Positions 51,811 to 64,000 of a stretch of 64,000 bases of DNA are shown piece after piece (position 1 is the stretch's first letter; each line of letters opens with the position of its first letter). The position numbers were made by a program, and so were the translations under genes. Source of the DNA: Phaffia rhodozyma (taxonomy: Eukaryota; Basidiomycota; Tremellomycetes; Cystofilobasidiales; Mrakiaceae); NCBI GenBank assembly GCA_014706385.1, contig JACGZH010000005.1, positions 1,426,001-1,490,000 on the forward strand, in the 5' to 3' direction. The notes below the pieces were generated by a model that worked only from the letters and a program-made list of their open reading frames with translations, did no database searches and had not been told where the DNA came from.

Positions 51811-54169
51811 TTAGAATCTCGGTCGGCCTAGAGCGATAGGAGCATCGAGTTCACCACTATCCCTCTCATACTCTGTCGCCTCATCCGTCTCATCCTGAAG
51901 ACTCAGCCTGTGCATAGTTGGTGATCCATCTAAAGAGACGTGTCTAGGTGCCGGTACTCTACTTCTTCTGCTCTCCCCTTTAGGATGAATAACCGACCGA
52001 TCGAGCTCGGCAATTGCTTGAGCGCTTTTGCCTGCTACAGAGGAGACGTGGCCAAGATGAGCGAGGATGATATCAAGCTTGTCTTCAATCTCGTCCAGTC
52101 GCTCAGTGGTAACTCCATGTCGATCTGGCCGAAGGTCAAACGCAGTACTAGCGGGGTCTTCCTGAGCAAAGAGACCGTCGAGACCAACCTAAGAGGGATA
52201 GAATTACGAATAAAAGATGGTCAGATTATCACAAATCAACGATAGTTGACTGGAACCACAGAAAGAACTAAACTTACCTGATTTACAGGTACGATAGGAG
52301 CGGCAGGAGCAGGAATGGGTCGGGTCGAAGACTGTCCTCGCGACACTACATAATAGAAAAAGAGAATCGCATATCATAAGTTGAGAACAAATCAGGGGAA
52401 CTGAAACAGGCAAAATGAAAGGAACGTACGAGACGGTTTTTCGCCTTTCGCGAGTTTATCCGACGTAGTGGGAACCATAGGCGTTGAAGTATCAGCTGCA
52501 TCCTGGTCGGGTGTTACCTGAGATAGTAAACGTACAAGATAGATGGAGATGAGGATCAGTAGGTATACAACAGTGATAGTAGAGAACAAAGTCTTGATAT
52601 CAGATACGTACCGTCTCATACTGCATGAATTTAATGAACTTGTAGAACCCAGCAGCGAGCATTGCTCCCAATGCTGGTCCCAGCCAGCTGTACATGAAAA
52701 AAAAAATTGAAAGTCAGTTGGAGACTGTACATTCGAACGATACATGTGATGGAGGAGATACGCACTAGATCCAATGATAGGAAGCAAACTCATGAAGGAC
52801 AACGTCCGGTCCAAAGCTTCGAGCGGGATTGAGAGAACTATACGAAGGGACGCGTAGAGAAAGGTAACGGTTAAAAAGAGCGCAGTAGCTAATTTGAGCA
52901 AATTAAGAAGTGGACTTACCCTCCAGTACTGATTAAAACAGATGCAGGTACAAATAGGGAGATGAGTATGTGTTTCATATGGGAGAAGGATATGAATCAC
53001 GTCCAGAAAGGCTTCACTCACTAGTATACTATTCAGAATAGGAAGAGGCACACGGTTTTGATTAGTAGTGATCTTCCGTTAAAATAAACAAAGTCTTTGT
53101 GCAAATCAAGAGGCGAGACTAACCTCCGACAAGCTCGGCGATGAAGAGCGCGAGTCCGATACCGATCGGTGCAAGGAATGTCGCCTTGTGCTTCTCGGCA
53201 GCAAGCAATAGAATTGTCAACACTGTTACATTTAAGACGATCAAAACAGTTAGCGTATGGCACCTCGTAGAGGTGAAATGAGGAAAGACTGAAAGGAAAC
53301 AACTGTCCAATCGATCAAATACGAACTGAGCATGGAAGTGAGGAACATCTCGAGGAAAAGTGCCTGGGCAGTCGAGATTCCTCCGGCTTTCGTCGTCCTA
53401 ACATTGAGCGTGCCGGGCAAGACAGCCTGAATGATAGCTGCGCCAGTGATACCTCCAAGGATCTGAGCGACAGTAAGAATAGCCGCTCTGATCGGGGTGA
53501 TGGCTCCTACGAGGGCGAGACCAAGAGAGACAGCTGGATTGAACAACCCGCCCGAAACTCGGAAGCTGTGTTCGTGGAATAGGATGAAGATGAGTGAGCG
53601 GATGTTGACGCTAAGAGAGAATCAGAAGAAAAGAATTGAACACTTACAATACCCAGGCATTGACAGCGAGTCTGAATTCAATCCGGGACAGAAAAGGGAA
53701 GTCATTAGCTTGGTCATACTCAGGTATTGAATCCGTCAAGAGGAATAGACTTACGAGAAACCGAAGCAGAGCGAGATGTAGAGTAACTGGGACGTGTTGA
53801 CATCACTAGTGATTGAGACCGAGGGAATATTCTGCATGTAGACGTATCCGTCCAGAGGGCAAGGGACCGAAACACGATCTGATCAGTTCAACTGAAAGAA
53901 ACCGAGGACTCTGGAACTGATGAAACAGAACGAACCGCAACATTCGTTCCACCAAAGGCAAACAAGAGGAACAAAGTGGTTCCAACAAACTCTCCTACCG
54001 CGGCCACAAAGTGATTCTTCCACTCCGTACGTTTCGTTAGGTGTTGCGGCTGAGCCTGTCTTTCTTTTCTACGCTGAGCGAATCTGTGCCTCCTAGTGGG
54101 TGGGATGGGTGGTGGTGCGATGTCCCCATTGTGAACTGGAAGAACAGTGTTGGACGTTGGCTTGCTCAT
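51811..54169 (-). CDS. Aquaporin (orthodox, AQY/AQP1-like)
   Basis: Six-helix water channel. The start at 54169 gives a cytosolic Pro/Arg/Gln-rich N-tail (IAPPPIPPTRRHRFAQRRKE), then helix 1 HFVAAVGEFVGTTLFLLFAF, LCFGFSLAVNAWVFF, loop B with the first NPA in GGLFNPAVSLGLALVG, LTVAQILGGITGAAIIQAVL, FLEMFLTSMLVLTILLLAAE, APIGIGLALFIAELVGG, and loop E with the second NPA and selectivity Arg in SLNPARSFGPDVVL. The last helix is HWIYWLGPALGAMLAAGFYK. Both NPA motifs and the Arg favour water (possibly H2O2) over glycerol transport. A cytosolic tail of about 150 residues follows with a helical stretch, RLDEIEDKLDIILAHLGHV, ending GELDAPIALGRPRF. The tail is Ser/Thr/Pro-rich and may be a phospho-regulation site. 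Confidence 0.95.
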
Positions 54170-55018
54170 CGGTGCGTACCTTTCTGTTCAAAGATGGGCA
54201 AGATAGAGATTAGGATGGGAGTAGAGAAAGGAGATGAACTAGGATTTCCAAGACTGGATTTGGTCTCATTGTATTTGTACTCTTGGACGACTGAGAGCGT
54301 GGCTGGCTATCTGGCTGTCGAAAGACAAGTTGTCGAGGACATCATCGTTGAATGTCGTGGAGCGAGTGAAGAGCAATTATCGCCTCGGGTAAAGATCGAC
54401 GTCATCGGCGCGCACGCAGGCGACACACCGCGCAACACGCTAGCAGGAGCGACATGATCTTCCCTCAATCTTTCTGAATGATAGACGCTGGATGAGGACT
54501 CATGAGAAGGAAAGGCCAGTCAAGAATAAATCCGAACGGGTGTTTAACTAATTTAATAGCGAGCGCGCCAATCGTCATCAGCCACCTACGGGTACACTCA
54601 CGCACGCAAAAGAGGGGAATGACGCACAGATGCACGTATCGCATCCGTCGGGCACCGAATGGAATAGTATAAATACGATCAGGCACCATCGGGCACTACC
54701 AGGGGCAGGATGAAAAGGTCTAGAACTCTCAGGCGTTTTGTCATAACGAGTGATCGTACGTTTCGATGCCATCGGTCGATCGGCAGGCACGAAGCGCAGC
54801 GACGCTCATGTCCAATCTATCCTTAACCTAAGCCCACGTTCCTCTCAAGTAAGGTTCGTACGCAGGTGATTTCAAAAATGTTTTCATCACATGCCTGTGT
54901 AAGCTAACTTCGCTCTACATACTCGACATATTGTGTTCCCATCAATTCTTACCCATTCAGTCTTCTCAACAAACATAGATATATCCTCTCTCTCTCTGTC
55001 TCAGATTTTTTCCTGGAT
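54170..55018. promoter_or_regulatory. Divergent promoter region, aquaporin / CCDC6-like gene
   Basis: These 849 bp separate two start codons. An A/T-rich stretch with TTAACTAATTTAATAG is at 54543-54560. The right end is pyrimidine-rich with CTCTCTCTCTGTCTC just before ATG 55019. No gene, RNA or repeat array recognised; a + strand ORF at 54041-54457 is mostly antisense to aquaporin exon 1. Confidence 0.4.
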
Positions 55019-56278
55019 ATGGAACATACAACCGTAAGAACCTTGTTGGCAATAGTGTCTCGTATCTGTCATGGGCTTACTCAAATATCTCTCTTGGGCC
55101 TTCCCCTCCTCTGTTCCAACTCGCCACAGTCAAATTCAAAGCCTAGGCGATCTCTGTCAATCTCCAGTCATCAGGATGATGACAACGACCCATTGGTCCC
55201 CCAGAGGTTTCGACGAGGCTCATCTACCAATAGCATGCTTAGACTCGACCGAGAAGAAATTCTTGACAGAGAGCACATCGTCAACGCTTACGAGGCTGAG
55301 GAGGAACGGTTGGTGAATGTGCTCGGAAGGCAGATGGAAGCCGTCAGTATTTAATTCCCTCCTGTTGGAAAAGCGCCAAGCGCACAACATGAACGACCAA
55401 CTGATCTTCTTCGTGCAAGCTCGGATACAGATGAGATCAGACACGGCCAACCTTCATAATGCCCTCGAGGGGGAGGCCGAGGCGTTGGTCCTCCGACTCC
55501 AAAGGTAGATATTCAGTCCTTTCTTGTCGACAAGGTTGCATACCCGGAGGTCATGACCTTAGTTCAACCTATCGACACTAACCGATCAATTCTTCAAATC
55601 TTCAGACAACTCCAAACACTTCGGGCCCAACTGGCCGCTCAGTCGGACCCGTCTTCGGACCCATCCTCTTCTAAGCAACTCCAACCCCTTTCAGAATCCA
55701 CCTCGGCTCTGACTCTATCCTCTTCACCGAGCTCGCCCGGACTGAACACGTTCCTAGGCCGAAACGATCCGATGAACCCTTCCACAGAGCAAGTTTCCGA
55801 GGCTCTCAAACGAGAGAATGAGAGTCTGCGAAGTAAACTGTCCGTGGCCCACTTTCTCTCCTTCCTTTGTCGCCCAGTGACATTGTTGTGTATGATATCA
55901 TTCAATACAGAAAGCTAATGCACGTGGATGCAAAACTTTTATAGAGCTGATGCCGAACGCGGCTTCATCCGAGTCACTCGTCAAAACGAGGCTTATCGAG
56001 ACGAGTGAGCTTTTTGTCTTCTTATTGGGCTAACCTGACTGTCCGTAGCTTATCTCCTCTCATTTCTGCTTCCTATTCGTAGGCTCATCTCTCTACGAAA
56101 TAGATTGAATATCTCGACATATGACCTCGCCCCTTCACCGCTCATGCCTTCATCGCCGTCTTTTAGGACGCGCACCTTTTCATCTTCGTCCAACACCTCG
56201 TCTCCAGCATCGAGCTATCCGTTCTTTAGGAGAACGTCAAGTTCTGCTCTGTCCGTTCCTCTCGGGAAACCACAATAA
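55019..56278 (+). CDS. CCDC6/DUF2046-like coiled-coil protein
   Basis: Exon 1 codes only MEHTT and is spliced (GTAAGA to CACAG) to SNSKPRRSLSISSHQDDDND. The protein continues LDREEILDREHIVNAYEAEE and RLVNVLGRQME, then NLHNALEGEAEALVLRLQR, QLQTLRAQLAAQS, VSEALKRENESLRSKL, ADAERGFIRVTRQNEAYRDE and LISLRNRLNIS, all long heptad helices, with a Ser-rich end (PSFRTRTFSSSSNTSSPASS, ending SVPLGKPQ), stop 56276-56278. The repeated 'E.E.LVN.L.R....L..E' units are the CCDC6 (DUF2046) pattern. Animal CCDC6 is a scaffold in DNA-damage signalling; the fungal role is unknown. Length of about 300 residues is typical of the fungal form. Reading the first exon through without splicing gives an unlikely hydrophobic extension. 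Confidence 0.78.
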
Positions 56279-56653
56279 TCAACTGGGCATAAATACATAT
56301 ATTCTACGACTTGTGATGAACTTCTTGTTTATTCGCTTGCGTTCTTGCAAACCTTTTTGGTCCAAGAGGCGACATGTCTCGGTAGCTTTCAGCGCTCAAC
56401 CTGTTCTTTGTTGCTGAATCGTCGGCTTTTCTCATTAATTCTTGTCAAGACCTGACAAGCCCATCTCTGGCACACCATCACTATACATATCTTTATGTCA
56501 CATATACCTTTCTTCTCTCACACACCTCTTTCAGTTTTACCAGTGCCACTTTTTTCTTCCGAATCAAACATCTGATAGCTCCAATTATGTCATATGATTC
56601 TCATGAATCGGTCAAGTGTGTCTGAGAATGTTTCATGTTAAAAAGAGTGTGAC
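56279..56653. other. Convergent intergenic region, CCDC6-like / thioredoxin-TPR
   Basis: These 375 bp lie between facing stop codons. T/C-rich on the left, no other feature seen. Confidence 0.45.
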
Positions 56654-58197
56654 TTATGCGCCGAGTTTATCGAGTTTTGACTGGACGTCTATCGTTCGGA
56701 AACAGTGTGAGTAAGATGTTCTGTTGAGGAGATAACTCTGGAGAGAGGATTATTGAAGGACAAACCGGTTCGCATAGATGCTGGGAGGAGGGTAAGAGAT
56801 TTTTCATCTACAACCGTTCAAATCCATGAAAGCAGGAAATAAACCATTTTTCTATCAGTCAGACACCTCATGAAAAGGCAGAGACGAAGAAGAAGAAGAA
56901 GATTACATACAAGCTTCCTTAGCTTCCGCCTGTTTTCCACCAACTCCAACGTACGCATCTCCCAATCTTACATATCCCTTCCCAAAATTTCCATCAAGTT
57001 CTACAGACTTTCTCGCGTCTATCAGCGCTTTGTCTGACTGAGAATTCTTGAAGTAAGCGAACGACCTGTTCGCGTGGAGGGTTGCCGATTCAGGCTATCA
57101 TAAAGATCGAGAAAATCAGTGATCCGAATTTGAAAAGTCAGGTCACAGAAAGGAACATACAGCAATTATGATGGCTTGAGAGTAATGTTCGATTGCTTTC
57201 TCCCATTGTCCTTCTTTGAAGGCCGTCTGTTTCAGGTACAAGTTTGACAACGACCATCAGGACACGACCTCGAAAACGTGGCTTCGCAATGCTATGCAGT
57301 GATGTGCCTCGGCGCTTGAACTCACATTACCTGCTGTTTTGGCATCTTCTGCTTCTTGCGGCAATGGAGCTACTGGAGGGTTCGGTCCGGAGTGGGTTTT
57401 AACGAGTCGTGTAAGACCTGCTGGGTCTGCTCCTTTAATCTAACTCACATTTCCCATCGAATGTGGTAAGAGGGTTTATGATGAGGGACAATCGACATCA
57501 TGGAGTTGAATGAGTTGCAAAGGCAAAAAAAAGAGAGCGAACTGTTTCGACGACTTTGCCGGACTTGATGGCTAGAAATGTTGGCATAGATGAGACTTGA
57601 CTGTAAAGAAAGTAGTACAGCTTGGTCAGCATTGAATGGTCGTAGATGAATGCGTTCAAGGGGGTTTTTGTAGGTGAACGCTCTGACTATTTGGAGGCAA
57701 TGGCTCTCTGCTGATCGACATCTACTCGAACAAAGACCGACTGAGGAGTCGATTTCGAGAGACTCTCATATTTTGGTGCAATTGTCTATCGTTTCCAAAG
57801 TGGCAGTAGATTGAGAAGATGAGTGGACGGGTCGTCGGCACACTCGATCAACGGGTTTGAAGTTAGATCCATAGAGGAGGAGCACACTTACTTTACAAGG
57901 TCCACACCAGACTGTGCATTACATATAGAGGTTTAAAGATGTTTATCTGTCAGTCCACAGACACATGTTCACCTACATAAACTCTCGGCTAACCAGAACG
58001 AACCGGCGTGAAAGTCAACGAATACAGTCTTTCCCTCGGCGGTTGCTAGAGAGAATCGCAAAAACGGATGAGCAAATATATTGATACTGATATACCGGTC
58101 CAAATCTCGAGACTTTGTTAGCAGTTTATTGATACAAACCGGTGCGGAGAGTCTGGTTCCATTGGGATACGGATGTGATTTCTGTAGGGGATGACAT
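56654..58197 (-). CDS. Thioredoxin-TPR hybrid protein
   Basis: The start at 58197 gives MSSPTEITSVSQWNQTLRTA and TAEGKTVFVDFHA; the next exon carries the active site WCGPCK, then TIAPKYESLSKSTPQSVFVR, VDVDQQRAIASKYQVSSMPT (with the cis-Pro MPT) and FLAIKSGKVVET, a complete thioredoxin fold. After a linker (GPNPPVAPLPQEAEDAKTAG) come tetratricopeptide repeats: TAFKEGQWEKAIEHYSQAII, ESATLHANRSFAYFKNSQSD, KALIDARKSVELDGNFGKGY and VRLGDAYVGVGGKQAEAKEA YEKSLTLLP. A last short exon, DVQSKLDKLGA, ends at 56654. The TPR end looks Hsp90/Hsp70-binding in style, so a redox-active co-chaperone is a fair guess, not shown. It is divergent from SFA1 with about 195 bp between start codons. The terminal exon choice is inferred from phase. 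Confidence 0.85.
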
Positions 58198-58392
58198 GGT
58201 GATGATGAAAGTGGTGATGAAGGTGATGGAACGTTCAACATTCGTTATAGATGTCAGTTTAAATCACCGGCCAATAACCCTAACAGATGACAAATCCTTT
58301 TGACCTCCACTTTCCTTATTTTTCTCATGCCTTGATCTTTATCATCAACAACCATCCACTCACATACCTGATCAGACGTTCACTGACAAAGC
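58198..58392. promoter_or_regulatory. Short bidirectional promoter, thioredoxin-TPR / SFA1
   Basis: Only 195 bp separate the two start codons. A CCAAT box occurs at 58271-58275, near the middle. A TGATGATGAAAGTGGTGATG repeat-like stretch lies on the thioredoxin side. Confidence 0.45.
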
Positions 58393-60796
<2,404 letters not shown>

Positions 60797-61070
60797 GCCA
60801 GCTGTTTTATCTGTCTTTCAAATCATGCATAAAGACATGAGCTAAGGATGTGTTGATGTAGACTAGTCAAGATTTGTATCGGTTTCGTAAAGATAGATCA
60901 CCCAATTGGAAGAATTTTTGTCGACGGGCACATTCTGTTCATACCAATGCCTTGCGTTCTTGAGCCTCACAACAATCACATCGTTCAAGCGATTGATCGA
61001 GTATCAATCTTGACTAGATATTTTTTGAACCCAAAATTTCATCCCCTTCCATCTGCCCACAAGCCTCCTC

Positions 61071-62185
<1,115 letters not shown>

Positions 62186-62376
62186 TTGTCTTGAGAAAGA
62201 GTGTGTGAATGATGTTGATGATGGAAGGAAGAACGAAAGTACAGGGTGCTGGGCAAAATGTTGACTTATCTGGTTAGTATCGCGACAAACCGGGTCATCC
62301 AAATATTACCTGCTCAATTTGTTGATATGCGACATTGACTGCCATCCTACATCCGTTTCATCGTCAGCTTTCAAAG
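62186..62376. promoter_or_regulatory. Short bidirectional promoter, TAD2 / LAS1
   Basis: These 191 bp separate two start codons, so one promoter region must serve both. No consensus element stands out. Confidence 0.45.
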
Positions 62377-64000
62377 ATGCCTATGCCTAGAAAAGTCCCT
62401 TGGAGGTCGCTCGATGAGCTTGCCCAGGTGCAGGGATGGATATTCGACAATGAGCATGATACTCAAGCCCGACAGCAAGGGCTTAATAGAGTCTGTCTTC
62501 TTTCCTTCACCTCTCCTTCATTCACTGCTTCCATTGTCTATTTCCTCTTCCTTGCCTAATCGAGCTCCTTCATTTGCTGACTCTTATCACACAGCTCAAA
62601 ACATGGGTTCATCTTCATCCGTCTACCCATCCAATCGCCATCTCATCCGCTCTCTCTCTTCTCTCTTCACTTTCCCTCCTCACAACCGTACCCCGTCCGG
62701 ACCCTCATTCGATCCGACTTTCTCTTGCAGCTTCACTCGTCAGGTTCATCAATACCCTTGTCGACCCGTATCAGACCGGCCAATTTGCTAGACCGATAGC
62801 GATGATCTCAGCAGAACTCGGTATTCCTGGCTGGTTGGTCGAACTGAGACATGCAGGAACGCACGAAAATTTGCCGTCTTTAGAGGTCTTAACGGAGGGT
62901 AGTCAAGAGGTTAGTTCTAATCATCGATTTAATCAGGAGAAATTATGCCTATAACAATAAATACTTAAAAAAATTGTTTATCGAACAGGCGTTAAACTAC
63001 CTGAATGTATCGTTCTTTCTGCCGACGCTTAACCTGTCATCTCAATCGTTCGAAACAATGCACACCGTCTCTCCATTCTTCCAATCGCACAAAGCGCTCC
63101 TCCCGAGCCTTCTCAAACAATACAAAACTCTATCGAAGTCGATCACTAAGGACCACTCAACTTCTCAAACTTCTTTTAGGCAGCTTCAGAGAAACATTCT
63201 TAGATGGTTGGAAATGGCAGAGATGAGGGGAGGCGTGGGGATGGGAGTGAAAGTGTTAGCGGAGGCCTTAGTAGGATTCGAATCGGATCAAGAAGGGCTG
63301 TATGATAGAATTGAGGCTGGTGGTTTGATACCTATCTCAAAAAAGTCAGTTTATCGGGCTTGAACTAATCCTTGCACCATCAGACTGACCGCTTTCAACG
63401 ATAAAACAACTTAACACAGGAAACGGTCTTCCTTCACTCCCGAGACACCTTATCCTCCTTCTTTGCTCCTCGAGATCTACACACCTCTTCTCACACTTAT
63501 TCCTTCAACATATCCCTCGTTCGCTTCTACGCTCGCTTACACAATTATAACTGTTCTTGAGAATCCGAGGAGTAGGCGTGATAAAGACGACGGGGAGGAT
63601 ACATTGGCGAGCTGGTTGGTTTGGGTGTTCGATAGGTTACTTGAGGATGAGGATAGGACGGGCGTCGTTAAAGACTTGATCAGAAATGCTTGGGATAGCG
63701 AGAGGTGATTCCTTTCCTCTTTTGTATTTTTCTTAAAGTCTGTTCATTGAACTTTTTCCTTTTCCTTTTGGAAAACAAATAGGTCAAGGAAAGTCCTCCG
63801 GGCAATTTCGCTTAGCCATCCGAATTTCGAATTTGAAGTATCCAGCCTACTAGATATGCTTGAATCAAAACTTGTCCGTATCCTCGCTCGTCTTTCTGTT
63901 TTCCAGCTTGTCTCTTCTTTCCTCCAGAATGTCGCTTCTCATTCCTAAGCTTTACACCCAATAAATAGGTCCCGGTTCAATATGCCCCGCTTGAGGATAA
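62377..64000 (+). CDS. LAS1: Las1, pre-rRNA ITS2 endonuclease (3' end outside window)
   Basis: Las1 cuts ITS2 at C2 within the Las1-Grc3 complex. I take ATG 62377 (MPMPRKVPWRSLDELAQVQG); an in-frame ATG at 62335 would only add an unlikely leader. WIFDNEHDTQARQQGLNR splices to LKTWVHLHPSTHPIAISSAL, then LAASLVRFINTLVDPYQTGQ, FARPIAMISAELGIPGWLVE and LRHAGTHENLPSLEVL, the HEPN nuclease motif with Arg and two His. Next is EALNYLNVSFFLPTL, then a less conserved helical C-terminal region (WLEMAEMRGGVGMGVKVLAE). The gene runs off the right edge after at least four exons; the last seen is around 63782-63875 (SRKVLRAISLSHPNFEFEV). Divergent from TAD2. Confidence 0.93.

Overview
The window is nuclear DNA of a fungus, most likely a basidiomycete yeast or mould. 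The genes are cut by many short introns (mostly about 50-150 bp, GTRNGT donors, CTGAC/CTAAC-like branch points, YAG acceptors). The gene set is eukaryotic and fungal (calcineurin A, Mob2, Sen1, fimbrin, Osh-type lipid transfer protein). Pyrimidine-rich 5' leaders precede the ATGs. The calcineurin, aquaporin and FAD-oxidoreductase proteins read most like Tremellomycete-type Agaricomycotina. The very high intron density and many tiny exons would fit Xanthophyllomyces/Phaffia or a relative, but that placement is inference.

Twenty protein-coding genes are recognised, two of them cut by the window edges. From left to right: SAM methyltransferase (3' part, +), calcineurin A (-), Osh6/7-type oxysterol-binding-related protein (+), a large AT-hook/coiled-coil protein that may be a meiotic axis component (+), a BAR-like protein with a long Ser-rich tail (-), guanylate kinase (-), cytochrome c oxidase subunit VIa (+), fimbrin (+), Bin3/MePCE RNA methyltransferase (-), HAD phosphatase (+), FAD amine-oxidase-like protein (+), Sen1 helicase (-), Mob2 (-), tubulin cofactor D (+), aquaporin (-), CCDC6/DUF2046-like coiled-coil protein (+), thioredoxin-TPR protein (-), glutathione-dependent formaldehyde dehydrogenase (+), tRNA adenosine deaminase Tad2 (-), Las1 (5' part, +).

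This is ordinary housekeeping chromosome. I see no transposon, CRISPR array, tRNA, rRNA, secondary-metabolite cluster or defence-like island. Genes sit 0.1-1.2 kb apart and change strand often, so many pairs are divergent (shared promoters) or convergent (facing 3' ends). Functional links between neighbours are loose: cytoskeleton and polarity (calcineurin, fimbrin, Mob2, tubulin cofactor D), RNA metabolism (Bin3, Sen1, Tad2, Las1), and thiol chemistry (thioredoxin-TPR beside formaldehyde dehydrogenase).

The points most worth a second look are the chains of 11-29 nt micro-exons that carry family signature motifs in COX13, the Osh gene and SFA1; a GC-AG intron in SFA1; the candidate Red1/SYCP2-like gene; a G-run-rich, TTGGGG-rich tract between calcineurin and the Osh gene; and an upstream ORF ending two bases before the COX13 start codon. 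Gene spans run from start codon to stop codon. Exon borders are given only where I could follow the reading phase by hand.
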